From Garcia nutans (Eukaryota; Streptophyta; Magnoliopsida; Malpighiales; Euphorbiaceae): a stretch of 64,000 nt of DNA. Under the pieces are notes generated by a model. The model did no database searches. It saw only the letters and a list, made by a program, of their open reading frames with translations, and had not been told where the DNA came from. Positions 22,529 to 34,300 of the stretch are shown here, piece by piece (the first letter of the stretch is position 1; each line of letters begins with the position of its first letter). Position numbers and translations under genes: made by a program. The stretch is from positions 10,436,501 through 10,500,500 of the forward strand of contig CANTUV010000062.1 in the NCBI GenBank assembly GCA_947685225.1, in the 5' to 3' direction.

Positions 22529-24943
22529 TGTAATATCCCAAAGTATACCCTAAAAGTTTTGAAATATTTATTGTTGTATTTGGATTAAGTGTATATGTTT
22601 TAGTGGAAAGAGAAAAGAAGTTAAGAGAGAGTGTATATGTTGTATATATAGTGATATATACAACATATACAAGTCAAAGTGTGGAAGTCAAAAGAAGAGT
22701 AATTAATGATTTTAAGTTAATTAAATTAACTAATTGGAAATTGAGTTAGTGGAAGTGGAAGAAGATATTTGAGTATTTTATTGTTTATTGCTTGGTGGAG
22801 AGGATTTTGAGGAAGTGAGTGGTTGGGAGGGTTTGACTTTGTTTTCTTCTTTCTTTCTTTCTTCTTCGTGTATCTTCATCTCCTCCTTTTCTTTTCTTTT
22901 CTTTTCTTTTCTTTTGGCCGGTCTTCCAAAGCAAGAGAGCAAGAGAGAGATTTGATCTTACAAGCTCAAGATTGAAGGAAGTTTTCAAGTGATCAAGTTG
23001 GAAATTTAAGAGTTTCTTCATCTTTGGTAAGTTTTCCACTTGATTCTTTGAGTTTCTTTGAGTTTGTGAGTTGAGATTGTGGTTGATATGTGTTTGTTTG
23101 ATTGAGGTGTGTTTAAGAGTGTTTGGTTCAATTGATTTTGGATTTTGGGGTTAGATTGAAGGAAAGAGTAAGTTTGTTGGAAGAGAAAGTGTTGTGGTTG
23201 TGTTTTGGGTTTGTGGTGATGATTATGATTTGTGTTTGATGTATGTTTTGAGTTGTTTTGGTGTTTTTGCAAGTTTGTTATGGTTTATGGGTGTATTTAG
23301 TTAAGTTTGTTTGAAGTGGAAAATGGTGGAAGTAAGAGGTTTATTGGATGTGTTGTTATTGTTGCTGGAATCTGGATTTTTGGCCTGACACGCCCAGGAG
23401 CACGGCCAGGTTGTTAGGCGTGTCGTTGGTTCTGTTTCTTGGATGGGTGACATGAGCAGTGACACGCGTCAATGTTTCTGTGAGACAGACTGCATTACAC
23501 GTTCAGTGACACACCCGTGGTTCTAAGCGTGTCAAAGCTTCTGTGTTGTGCAGTTAGGGCACGGTCAGGGACACGCCCGTGTTGTTGAGCGTGTCATGTT
23601 TAGAGTTTGCCCTAGTTGGTTCTTAGTCTTATTATCTTATGTGTATCTCTAAGTGAGTGTGTATGATTACCTTTGGTTTAGATTTTGAAGAGAGTTGAGT
23701 TGCCACAATCCAAGTGTTGGAGGATTCTTGGAAGAGAAGTTTGGTGTGGAGTGAGTTGCTCTTGAGGTAAGTACAAACTTGCATGATTGCATACATTCAT
23801 ATGATTTTGAGATTCAATACATTTGATTGTGAATGTGTTAAGTAATTTATTACATTGTTAATACATTTGATTTATGCTATGAATTGCTTCAATGTGAATT
23901 GAGATATGATGAAATGTGAAGCCATTGTTGTTGGCTATGATAGTGCAAATGAAATAATTGGGGCATGGTTGCCTATTTGATTATGGAATATGAAATATGA
24001 AATGAATTGAGAAAGAGAATGATAAAGAGAAAAATGAAATAATTGTGTGATTAATATGTTATTCAATTTTCAGAGTTCTGGGTTTGGCGGCATGCCTATG
24101 AACTACTGGATAGGTGAAAAGACCGGGTCGTAAGCCGAGTCCAGCCGAAAAATGTGAAATGTGATGTTTTTGGGGTGAAAAGACTGGGTCGTAAGCCTCA
24201 AAAACAAATTCTTAAAACTAGATTGAGTGAAAAGACTGGGTCGTAAGCTCAAATCTAGTTGATTATCCATGGATAAATGTGTTGATGATTGTGATTATGG
24301 ACCAAAGCAGTAACTCTGAACTTTGAATAACATATTAGTGTATTTTGGGCCCATGCTTGTCATTGCTTTAATATGAAACTATGAAGATACAACATGATGT
24401 GTAATATGTTTATGGATGTGGAAATTGTGAGTATTACTTCATGAATGTTTTGGTAAGTTATTGAATAATGTAAGGTTTTGAAATATAATATTCTTTTGAA
24501 TTGTTTATGAAACTTGATTGTGTGACATTGGCATTGCATTGAAGTATAATATGATTGTGGTTTGTACCACTAAGCCGTTGGCTTAGCGCGATTGTGGTTC
24601 ATTGCGCAGGTGACAGGGTCAAACCGGAGAGTTCCTCTAGGCCGAGTAGAGTTTAGATTCTGAAGTGTGGATAGTGAGTTTAAAGATCAAAGACTGACTG
24701 CCAAATATGTATAAACTTTATGTTTTGTAACATTTGTTTTTGATGTATTTGTATTTGTAAATATAACTATATTTTCCGCTGCATATTAAATGAATGTTTT
24801 ATTTAGTGTGTTTAAGTTTATGTATATTTTGTAAAAAGATGTGAGTCGTTTGTTTAGTAAACCGTGACATTTCTATATTCAGTATATGTATATTACGATC
24901 GTATTAGCATGCTGTGTACGTATCGGGGTATAGGGGTGTTACA
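22529..24943 (+). repeat. Chromovirus 3' LTR
   Basis: 2415 bp, nearly identical to 15466-18018 apart from a ~140-bp deletion within the palindromic array (junction near 23466). It is preceded by the purine tract AGAGAGGGAGAA. Confidence 0.96.
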
Positions 24944-26093
24944 TACACCAATTCTGATATCCTCTTCATTTTTTCAGACTTGGGCTTACGAGTACTTTCT
25001 TGGTGTCATCCCTTTCCTTCGTGAGCTACCTGCCCCTGCAAATCCTCTTTCTCCCATTGCTTGGAGATGGTATAGAGAGAGGATAGAAGCACCAAAGAGG
25101 AAGCTTCCTATCAGAGAGCTGAGATCATTCTTCGACAGCTGCTCCATGGACTCGGTAAATACTTTATCCTCATTCTTATTTATTGTATTAGAGAAAATGA
25201 TTCACTAACATAATATATTTTTACAGGTTATTTTTACAGCGATGTCTAGTCGGCTGTCAGAGTGGATTGTTCAGGATCACAGCTTTCAGCGATCACAGTT
25301 CCTGACTCGCCGTCGATTCATACTTCCCCATCCAGAGTATCGACGGTATTATCTCGCTGAGAGAGTGACTTTCCAGATAGCCGGTTTCCGTGCAGCTCCA
25401 CTGGATCCCCCTGATGATATGCTATCTCTGACGCTTCTTCCTATCACTGCATCCTAGTATGAGGGTGATCCCTTCGAGTCGGCCTATGTCTTGGATGATG
25501 ATTATGATTTCTACTGCCTTCAGCGACTGATGCCACGCATTGGGACACGGTTTGACCCTGCACCACCTCATCGGTCCTCCCATTCTTCAGTTCCTACTAC
25601 TAGCACTTTGGGAGACCATCCCTCTACCAGCCGGCCAGCTGACAGACCTTCTTCCTCTAGGGCTGAGGCTTCTGCTTTCAGAGCTGGCCCATCATATACT
25701 GGAGCAAGTGGCAGTTCATCACATTTGAGGCCTCCTCCATCTATTCTTACGGCTACCGGTCGATTGGACCCTGCTTTGGCCGACCTGAGGCTGCCTTATA
25801 ATGTTCGTTATCGTACACCCGACGGTTGGATGACCCGACCAATCAGTGTGGAGGGTGTACCATATCGAAGCCTTGCTCACATCACTCAGGTATTCTTTTA
25901 GAACTTTTCATGAAAAGGATTCATAAAGTTCTCTTGAAATTGACTGTGATTCTATAATTTTTTGCAGGTACCTACGGGCCTAGTTGCTGACATGGCGGCA
26001 TTGATCACTGCTTTGTCGGATGAGCTGTCTGGCGCTTGGACTGATAGTTATGAGAGGCAGGATAGGTCGCAAAGACAGAGAGCCCGGCGCTGA

Positions 26094-26363
26094 TTTTTCA
26101 TATTTGTTTTGTTTTCCTTTTGTATCTGGATTATATTCCTTACGTACTTTGTACTTTCCATGTTTTCCACCTGTTATTTGAACTTAGATACGAACCTGCA
26201 TTTATTTATTAGCATTGACAGCAAACATGTATGTATGATGCTTGTTTTATAGAAATTTATTTTCAGAAAATCCCTGAAACAACCCCAAAAATAGTACCTA
26301 ACAGGGCCAAAACACAAGAATTTCACAAAACAGCAAAAAAAAAAGGAACTGAAACTGGGTCGG
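26094..26363. other. Spacer between PMD gene and DUF7745-like ORF
   Basis: No coding sequence or repeat is recognised. It would be the 3' untranslated region of the PMD gene and the upstream region of the next ORF. Confidence 0.4.
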
Positions 26364-26426
26364 TGGCGGTTGGACCGCCGGAGGCAGCGGTTGAACGGCC
26401 ATCTGGGTCCAGAGCAGTATATAAAA
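26364..26426 (+). promoter_or_regulatory. Antisense-ORF promoter with LTR-like palindrome block and TATA box
   Basis: 26364-26411 aligns with the minus-strand Tat LTR at 36347-36300 over 48 bp with 38 matches by eye (TGGCGGTT..ACCGCCGG ... AGCGGTT.AAC.GCCAT...GGTCCA). A TATA box TATATAAAA (26418-26426) follows, as CTATAAATAG follows the same block in the LTR. It lies ~80 bp upstream of the ATG at 26508. Confidence 0.6.
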
Positions 26427-26507
26427 AATGGAACTGCAGTGTATTTTTACGACTTTCAAGCCAGAAAACAGGTTTTTTACTGCTGGATTTTTATTTTTCT
26501 CTCAACA

Positions 26508-27780
26508 ATGAACCCTCTTTTTAACCATGTGATGCATAAATGGACTAAGAGCCTCCATAATGTTGAAAAGATCAACATGGGAAGATATGGATTGAAAGCT
26601 GTTGCTACTCTTAGAGGCGTAGCTGTAGATTGGGATTTCTTGCATGCTTGTATCAGATTTTGGGATCCCCAAGCTCATGTCTTCAGATTTGGTACACGGA
26701 TGGACAAGATGTGTCCTTTTTTTGAGGAATTCTGCTCAATTATTGGATGTGACCCAAATGCCCCTCTTGTAAGGCATGAGTTTCGAGTTGGCTATGTGGG
26801 GTCTTTTCAGAGGCTTTTCAACTTTACAAGGCCTCAAGTTCAAGCTATGATTGTGGATGGGAATAAGGCGATGCTGCTTCCTTTGATTGATGCATTCCTG
26901 ACTGCTAATTTTGAAGATGAGATTCAACTGAAGCATAGGATGTGAGCTTTTGTTTTCTGCATGTTAGCTGGGTTTCTTTTCAATCGTGACCCTGGCTTTG
27001 GAGATTTAAAGCTTTGCCCCATGATTAGGCAGATGGAAGAACTTAACTGCATTGATGGTATGATTCTGGCTGAGACTATTCAGAGTCTTGACAGAACAGC
27101 ACTTGGATTTGAAGGTTGGACTGTTACTCCGATCATTCTTCAGGTAATTTTGTTATACCTTTTATTTCTTCTCATTTTTTTTCCATCTCCGAGTGGTTGC
27201 CGCTCCCCATGCCTTGACTTATAACCCTTCTCAGTATCATACTAGAAGAATCCAGGTTTCTTTTCCTTCTATGACCAGGTGGATTATATGGTTGTATGAG
27301 CTTGGACCAGAAGAATTGCTGTGGTACATCTCTTGGTATGGAATTTCTCGCTTCATGGAGGCAAATGCAATGCATAACCATGTCCACCTTCTTGGTTTCA
27401 CTCATAGTACATGGTATAGTGGTTCTCGCGTCCTTAGGCAGATGGGGATTGATCAGAGGGTTCCTCTTCCTGTTGGGTTTACTATTGCTGCCCCTATTAC
27501 TCCCGGAGTTACTCGAGCTGTTCTTTAAACTTGGGTTAGGAATCATCAGATGATCAGGCCTTTTGCAGAGCCTTCCCATGTCCAGCCTACTCCATAGTAT
27601 AGAACTTGGTTTATAGCCGAAGTTTGGCCAATTGAAAAGCCAAGGAGGCATGCATTGCTGCAGGAGCTGGAGGGAGAGGAGGTGGTTCCTCTTAACGAGG
27701 AGAAGATAGATGCTGCAGAGAGTTCCGGAGCTAAGGAAGATACCGAAGACTCTGCCCCACGTAGGAGGCGTAGGATTTAG
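26508..27780 (+). pseudogene. DUF7745-like (PMD-related) ORF, antisense to the Tat element
   Basis: Start chosen at ATG 26508 (MNPLFNHVMHKW), downstream of the TATA box. The first block (GLKAVATLRGVAVDWDFL, FWDPQAHVFRFG, MCPFFEEFCSIIG) is the conserved start of DUF7745, a plant retroelement-associated domain related to PMD. A TGA at 26943-26945 interrupts. Exon 1 appears to end at 27143 (CAG|GTAATT). The second part, from ~27193, has YNPSQYHTRRIQVSFPSM and ISWYGISRFMEAN, with stops at 27526-27528 (TAA) and 27597-27599 (TAG), and ends RRRRRI at 27780. The acceptor before 27193 is unclear. It runs toward the Tat integrase, as expected for a Tat antisense ORF. Confidence 0.75.
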
Positions 27781-27888
27781 ACCCTAGGGTTGATTCTATT
27801 GTCTGCTTTTTTGGATTGCTTTTACCTTTTTGGTTCATTTGACGCTTTGGACTTATGGTTTGACTCTTTTGATTGGTTTGATATTTCA

Positions 27889-27962
27889 TGGAATGAATGA
27901 CTCTTTTTGGAATGAATGACTCTTTTCGGAATGAATGACTCTTTTTGGAATGACTCTTTTAT
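27889..27962. repeat. Short tandem repeat (GGAATGAATGACTCTTTT)x4
   Basis: Four consecutive units of about 20 bp, the last shortened to GGAATGACTCTTTT. Confidence 0.85.
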
Positions 27963-28011
27963 TTGCTTTCCTAGCATTATCTACTTTATTTACTTGCTCT
28001 AATTTTTGCTT

Positions 28012-28142
28012 AAGCCGTCCTTTCAGATTTTCAACTTAGCGAGCTCTTACCCATTCTTGCCTAAGCTGCCCTTTGCGGGTTTTCGACTTAGCGGGCCCTA
28101 CTATTGCCTAAGCCGCCCTTTGTGGATTTTCGACTTAGCGGG
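28012..28142. repeat. Three-unit tandem repeat (CCTAAGC...CTTAGCG)
   Basis: Three units of roughly 45-55 bp. Each opens TAAGC(C/T)G(C/T)CCTTT and closes TTTTC(A/G)ACTTAGCG, so each can fold GCCTAAG with CTTAGCG-like arms. It lies between the antisense ORF and the Tat integrase. Confidence 0.75.
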
Positions 28143-28306
28143 ATTTTTCTTTCTTTTCTTTTCTCTCTCTTTTTTTTATGTTGGCAAAAGAAAAATGAAT
28201 CAATGATTTTTATTAAAATTTAGACCGTGCTCAAGGAGAACTGCCTACATATCTCGAATTAGTTTGCGAGAATCAGGTCTAATGTAGTTCCTTTTTGAGT
28301 GCTTCT

Positions 28307-29604
28307 TTATACATAATATCTCTTTAACTGATCCATGTTACATGGATTTATGAATTCTAACCCATCCAAATCAGTTAAGATGACGGCTCCGCCGAAAAGT
28401 ATTTTCTTCAAAATGTAGGGTCCCGCCCAATGAGGACGAAACTTCCCACGAGGATCTGAAATAGGTGCTCTGATTTCTTTTAGGACCAAACAACCTTCTT
28501 CCAACTTTCAGTTTTTGACCTTTTTGTTGAAATGCCTAGCCATTCGCCTTTGGTACCCTTGAATTTGATGTAGAGCTTGAAGTCTTTTTTCATCCAAACC
28601 CAACAACTGATGATGATAATTGCTGATCCATTCAGCTTCATTTATCTGATTTTCTTGAATTATTCTGGCCGATTGAACTTCCAGTTCAATGGGGAGTACT
28701 GCTTCCATTCCGTACACCCAGTGAATACAGGGTTGCCCCAGTAGGAGTTCTAATTGATGTTCTATATCCCCACAAGGCCGGTGGTAACTTCTCATGCCAA
28801 CCCCTATGTTCCTTGATCATTTTTTGTATGATCACCTTTATAGACTTATTTGCTGCTTCTACAGCTCCATTTGTTTGAGGTCTATAAGGAGAGGACTTAT
28901 GATGCTGGACCTTCTTGTCTTTCAAGAGTTTAGCAAATTTTGCTTGGAAATGAGTTCCATTATCAGTGATAATCTCAAATGGCGTTCCGTACCGACAAAG
29001 GATGTTGGTTCGGACAAACTGTGCTGCCTTTTTGGTGTCTAATTCTGCATAGGAAGATGCTTCAACCCACTTTGTGAAGTAATCCACAGCTACCAAGATA
29101 AACTGATGTCCATTCGAGGCTTTTGGATGTATTTTGCCAATTATATCTATTCTCCGAGTAGCGAAGGGCCATGGAGAAGTGATTGGATTCAGGGCAACAG
29201 GAGGTTGCTTCTGCAGCTTAGCAAATATCTGACACTGATGGCATTCTTGCACAAATGCCACACAGTCTGTATTCATGGTGGACCAATAATATCCTAGATT
29301 GGCTATTTTTTGAGCCAAGGCGATCCCATACATATGCGGTCCTGATTCGCCACCATGTACCATTTTCATTATCCGTTTAGCCTCTGCTTCATTCACACAC
29401 CTTAGGTGCATTCCATTCCAACTTCTTTTGTAGAGGATATCTCCATTAAGAATGTAACCCGTGGCTAGCTGCCTTATTGCCCTCTGATCAACCTTTAATG
29501 ATCCCTCCGGATAACTTCCATCCTTGAGATAACTCTTGATATCCTAAAACCATGGCTTACCATCGGCCAAGTACATTATATGGGCGGGTTGTTTTTGAAG
29601 TTGA
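28307..29604 (-). pseudogene. Tat integrase, broken
   Basis: Minus strand, 29604 down to 28307. Seen: LRCVNEAEAKRIMKMVH...CHQCQIF zinc finger, DDE core with Asp in RRIDIIGKI, Asp in EIITDNGTHF and Glu in TNGAVEAANK, then the C-terminal block DPRGKFRPHWAGPY ending LDQLKRYYV-like. A frameshift near 28700 separates the core from VYGMEAVLPIELE. TGA at 28505-28507 and a stop at about 29547 interrupt. The catalytic triad itself is kept. Confidence 0.92.
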
Positions 29605-29608
29605 ACTT

Positions 29609-31309
29609 TCAATGGACGAATGGCTTTCCCCCCTTGATATTGACCATGGAAGCTAAAGTAGCCAGGGCATCAGCAAACTGATTCTTTGCTCTTGGGAGAT
29701 ATTTGAAGGACAGATCATTGAATTGTTGTGCCAAATGATCAAGGCGTTGTAGGTAAGGAACCAAACGCTCTTCTCTTATCTTCCATTTCCTTAAAGCTTG
29801 TGATACTATTAAAATAGAATCACCATAGACCTTTAGGTTCTTAATCCCCAATTCCAGGGCGGCTTCAAGCCCATTGATGCAAGCTTCATATTCTGCTTCA
29901 TTGTTTGTGCAGCTAAAGTCGAGTTTAACTGCAAATGGAATGTATTCTCCACAAGGAGTTTTGAACACAACCCCAATTCCATTTCCATGATAATTGGATG
30001 CCCCATCAAAGTACATCTCCCAAACACTCCTTTCCACATTCAAGAGGTCTTCGTCAGGGAAATTCATTTCTTGCATCCCGTCTTTTACGGGTAATTCTAC
30101 TAACTGGTCAGCTATTGCCCCACCTTTCATAGCTTTCCTTTGAATGAATTTTAAGTCAAAGGTTGCCAATGTTGACACCCACTTTGCCATTTTGCTGTCC
30201 AAAGCAGGCCTCTCCATAAGGAATTTCAAGGGACTCTGTTCTGCGATGACATAAGTAGTGTAAGAAGACAAGTAGTGCTGTAACTTCGTGCAAGCCCAAT
30301 ACAATGCTAAACACAACTTCTCAATCTTGTTATACTTTAACTCATAGTCTAGCATCCTTTTGCTGAGGTAGTAAATTGCATTTTCCACCTTTGTACCTTC
30401 GGCCTCTTGAGCTAGCATTGCACCCATGGCTTCATCTGTTACAGACAAATACAAGAGCAGAGGTTTTTCCATTCTGGGAGGTTGCAGAATTGGTGGACTT
30501 AACAAGTATTCTTTGATCTTGTCAAAGGCCTTCTGGCAGTCTTCATTCCATTCTTGTGAAGCATCTTTCCTTAGTAGCTTAAAGATGGGACCGCAAGTCT
30601 CTGCCAACTGCGATATGAATCGACTAATATACTGTAATCTACCTAGCAAACCTCGAATCTCCTTTTCTGTTCTTGGTGGAGGCATTTCCAGAATAGCCTT
30701 TGACTTTGCTGGATCAATTTCTATTCCTTTCTTGCTGACCAAATATCCCAAAACTAAGCCTGATGTTGCACCAAAGAGGCACTTTGCAGGATTAAGCTTC
30801 AAATTGTACTTGCGAAGTCTAAGGAAAAATTTCTCAAGTGCTTCAACGTGCTCTTCTAGAGATTTTGACTTGACAATCATATCGTCAACATACACTTCTA
30901 CTTCTTTGTGAATCATGTCATGAAAGACTGTTGTCACCATCCTTTGGTAGGTAGCCCCTGCATTTATCAATCCAAAAGGCATAACCCTGTAGCAGAAAGT
31001 GCCCCATTATGTAATGAAAGCTGTCTTCTCTTTGTCTGGTGGGTGCACCATGATCTGATTGTACCCAACCGCAAGGTCAGTCATGGAAACCATCATATGC
31101 CCAGCCATCCTGTCTATTAGCAAATCGATGTGTGGTAGCGGGAAATCATCCTTGGGACAAGCCTTATTCAAATCTCTGTAGTCAACACACATCCTGACCT
31201 TTCCGTCTTTCTTCGGGACCGGCACAATGTTTGCTAACCAGGAAGGGTAGACAATTGGTTCTATGAACTTATTATCCAGTTGCTTGGCAACCTCTTCTTT
31301 AATTTTCAA
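29609..31309 (-). pseudogene. Tat reverse transcriptase and two RNase H domains, broken
   Basis: RT starts in 31309 (KKDGKVRMCVDYRDLNKA) and is cut by TAA at 31007-31009 in the 'FIT-WGTFCYRVMPFGL' stretch. It continues with the intact catalytic EVYVDDMIVKS. The first RNase H is degenerate (LLYLSVTDEAMGAML: the first Asp is not visible). The second, archaeal-type RNase H keeps FDGAS, NEAEYEA and YGDS and is followed by LPRAKNQFADALATLASM. The frame ends at 29609 through a shift in a G-rich run (~29620). Confidence 0.92.
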
Positions 31310-31315
31310 AGACCA

Positions 31316-34300
31316 TTATGGCTTCATTCTTCTCAACTTCTGCTTAACCGGCTTTGCATCTGGGTATAGCGGAATCTTATGAACTGCTATGGCTGGGTCT
31401 ATTCCCGTGACATCACTTGTCTTCCACATGAAGCAGTCGACATACTTTCTGATGCACTCAACAACCTGTTCTTTATTCACACAATCATATGCAATGTATG
31501 TATATTCATTTTCTTTGCCAATTATTATCTTTTCATTTATTTCATTTTTTCTAGATAATACTTGGAAAGCAAAAGACACAGGGTAACCAAGAATTTGAAC
31601 AGTTTTATTAATAATGGCAGAGTCATTCTCCAAGGTTGCATTAAATTTGACATTAGGGTTCTCTAAATCTGAAGCTATAGAAGACTCAGAACTGGACTCT
31701 GACTCGGTGTTTGACTCAGTACAAGACTCAGGTTCAGGGTGTGACACAGGACTAGGTTTGACTATAGCAGCTTATCCCTCCTCGGTGTACCAGTTCGTCA
31801 GCGGTCCATCTGTTGTCTTGATAAGCTTCGTGAAGTCCCTTTTGTCTTCAAAATTGATTATCATAGCAACCTCACCAAAGAGACTAGGCGGCATGAAATC
31901 TTCCACTTGTGGGTCAGTTATAGGTTCTGGCTCTTCTTCCTTTATGGCCAAAATATCAGTGAACATCTCAAAATCCGGTAGCTTCTTTCCAGTCTTGGGA
32001 GAATAGAATGGCTCTTGGAAACCACAGTAAGGAACTGCTTTTCCAGGCTTGCAGAAGTGATCGTTCAGAGTTCTAAAGTAAGGGCGCATTTTGAGGCTTT
32101 TTGCCCACCAAGTCTTCTTTTTCTTCTTCCCATGCTCAAACTCTTCTATCTCCTCGTCTGTGGGTTTGTACCCCAAGCCAAAAGTTCCCTTATTCTCAAG
32201 TTCTTCCCATGGCCGCACTATGGATGATTTCCTCCCAGACTTTATCATTTCCATTCCGGGTAGCAGACCTACCCTTAGCATCATTCCTACCAGGCAATGG
32301 ACTTGGACCTCCCCAAAGTCATATAGAATGAATGGCCCTTTGGGCCTTTCTCCTTTAATGCATTGAACAGTGTCATAATGGAACCCAGTCAATGCCATAG
32401 CAGTTTCACCAGGAACAACCTCAAAGAGGGACTGATCTGTGGTTTTCTTGTTGATTTCACATGTGTCTCCTTTGATAGTGATGATTTTTCCTTCAAAAGG
32501 GAACTTAAGTTTTTGATGTAATGAAGAAGGGACAGCATTATTCTGATGAATACACGGCCTTCCAAGGAGGAGATTAAAGCTCGTGGGTACATCAATGACT
32601 TGGAACGACACTCCCATTTTTACCGGTCCAATAGCAACTTCCAGAGTAGCAACACCCAAAATTTCTCTTCGAGTGTTATCATATGCTTTAACAATTTGAT
32701 CAGAAGGTGTAAGATCTATAGCCTCCAATCCCAGACAGCTTGCTACTTTCAAAGGACATACATTTAAGGCTGACCCATTATCAACGAGAACCATGGGCAC
32801 AGTCTTTCCCCTAGTTTGTAAGGTTATGTATAGAGCATCATTGTATTTCCTGCCATCTTCTGGTAGGTCTACATCGGAAAATCGGATACTAAATGCCTTG
32901 GTTGATTGGGTCAAAGTGGCCACCAAAGCTTCTGGGCTTGTGTCTACTGATGTATCGAGTTGACTCAAAGCTTTGCTAAGAGCCTGACGGTGTGGGAATG
33001 AGGAAGCAAGGAGCTCCCAAATTGACACCTTAGCTTGAGTTTGTTTAAGCTGAGCGAGGACAAGGTCTTCCTTTGGTTCTGGCGTCTTCTTATAGGGGTG
33101 ACTTGGAGTTTTAGGGGCTTCCCTCAAGTCGAGTGGCCGATATTGCCTTCCGCTTCTTGTCAAAGCATCGACCTCTTCAGCGAGGTCATTTAGATCCAGC
33201 ACACATACTTCATTCATTTCCAAGAGAAGTTTGAAAGGATCAAACAGCTCTTCTTCCACAGTGATGGCGTGGATGGAATGATTGGGTAAAGGGTTAGTAT
33301 TAATGTTTGGTTGACTTTTGAGAGGAATGATGTCACCACTATCCACCAGATCCTGGATGCGGTTTTTCAGAGTCCAGCAAGCATCTGTTCTATGCCCATT
33401 TCCTTGGTGGTATTCACAGTACTCATTGACCCTATAATTGGAGGGTAATGGGTTTGGAGGAGGCCTTGGGTCCAAAGGCTTCAAGTACTTTCCTTCCACG
33501 GCCTTTTTAAACACCAGATGAAGGGGCATCCCAAGGTCGGTATATTGCCTTCTTGGCTGATTTCTCTGCCCAAGATTGCCCACACATAAAGGATTCGCAG
33601 GGGCAATATTGGCCACTTCATTGACCTTGGTTGAGGAAGCAACTTGGCCTTGTTTCTTGTACTTCGAAGTAGCTCCCTCATCTACTATCTTACCCAATTG
33701 TATCAAATCTTCTACCTTGGTTGCAGTTGCAATGAGCGATTTGAAAGTAGGCAGGTATTGGGTTTGCAGTTGAGCTTGATATGTAGGCCTTAAATTCTTG
33801 ATTATGATATCAATTTGCTCCTGTTCTGAAGGGTGATTGATCATTTGGGCGGCCTTTGCCCTCCACCTTGTAAGGAATGAGGAGAAGGGTTCATTGTTGT
33901 TCTGCTTGGTAGTCTCAAGCTCCCTTCTAGTGACATCCACCTCAAAATTGTAGTGGTATTGAGTGTTAAATGCATTGCAGATGTCTTCCCAGGTCTTGAT
34001 CTTGGCACGATCTAGGCTTACAAACCATTTAAGGGCAGCATCAGTCAAGGATTATTGGAATAGTTGAGCAAAGAGCTCATCATTTAAACCCAAAGGGCTT
34101 AAGGCCCCCACATACATCTTCAGGTGGGTTTTAGGGCAAGTAGTCCCATCAAATCTGTCCATCCCCGGCATCTTGAATTTTGGAGGCAATCTAGCTTGGG
34201 TAAACAAGGATAAGGAATCCATGTCTACCACCTCTTTATGAGTTTTCATGGCAGTGATTGACCTTTCAAGCAATTCAAGTTTCTTTTTCAGTTCATCAGT

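Larger units (their letters stand above)
15466..24943 (+). mobile_element. Ty3/gypsy chromovirus (Tekay/Del type), complete but defective
   Basis: A 9478-bp element flanked by a perfect 5-bp duplication TACAC (15461-15465, 24944-24948). Long LTRs of 2553 and 2415 bp begin TGTAATATCCC and end GGGTGTTACA. An initiator-Met primer-binding site follows the left LTR and a purine tract precedes the right one. Gene order is gag, protease, RT, RNase H, integrase, then a chromodomain-like C-terminus, with a double zinc-finger Gag as in Tekay/Del. In the first ~320 bp the two LTRs differ at three sites, so the insertion is recent. The coding region has eight or more in-frame stops, two frameshifts and a deletion of the RT core. 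Confidence 0.96.
14780..26093 (+). pseudogene. Plant mobile domain (PMD) gene, split by a retrotransposon in intron 1
   Basis: Visible exons: ~14780-15419, 24978-25154, 25227-25889 and 25968-26093; the stop is TGA at 26091-26093. Exon 1 has the PMD signature (LICALAERWWPTTDTFHFAWGE..., MTPTDFFVIFGIPL), and exon 2 continues it (WAYEYFLGVIPF, WRWYRERIEAP). Exon 3 holds a Ser/Pro-rich linker and exon 4 ends in a charged RQDRSQRQRARR tail. Splice sites fit GT-AG and phase 0 throughout. Exon 1 has a frameshift near 15060-15090 and a TAG at 15132-15134; exon 3 has a TAG at 25455-25457. PMD proteins occur in MAIN-like plant genes, in Mutator-like elements and as antisense ORFs of Tat retrotransposons. 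The nearby Tat sequence favours the last. The complete chromovirus (15466-24943) lies wholly inside intron 1. Confidence 0.8.

Noticed and set aside
27889..27962. Regular short repeats, CRISPR-like at first sight
   Set aside because: Head-to-tail units without unique spacers in a plant nuclear context; a simple tandem repeat.
30426..30911. 161-codon plus-strand ORF
   Set aside because: Antisense to the RT/RNase H of the Tat element, whose frame has the conserved motifs.
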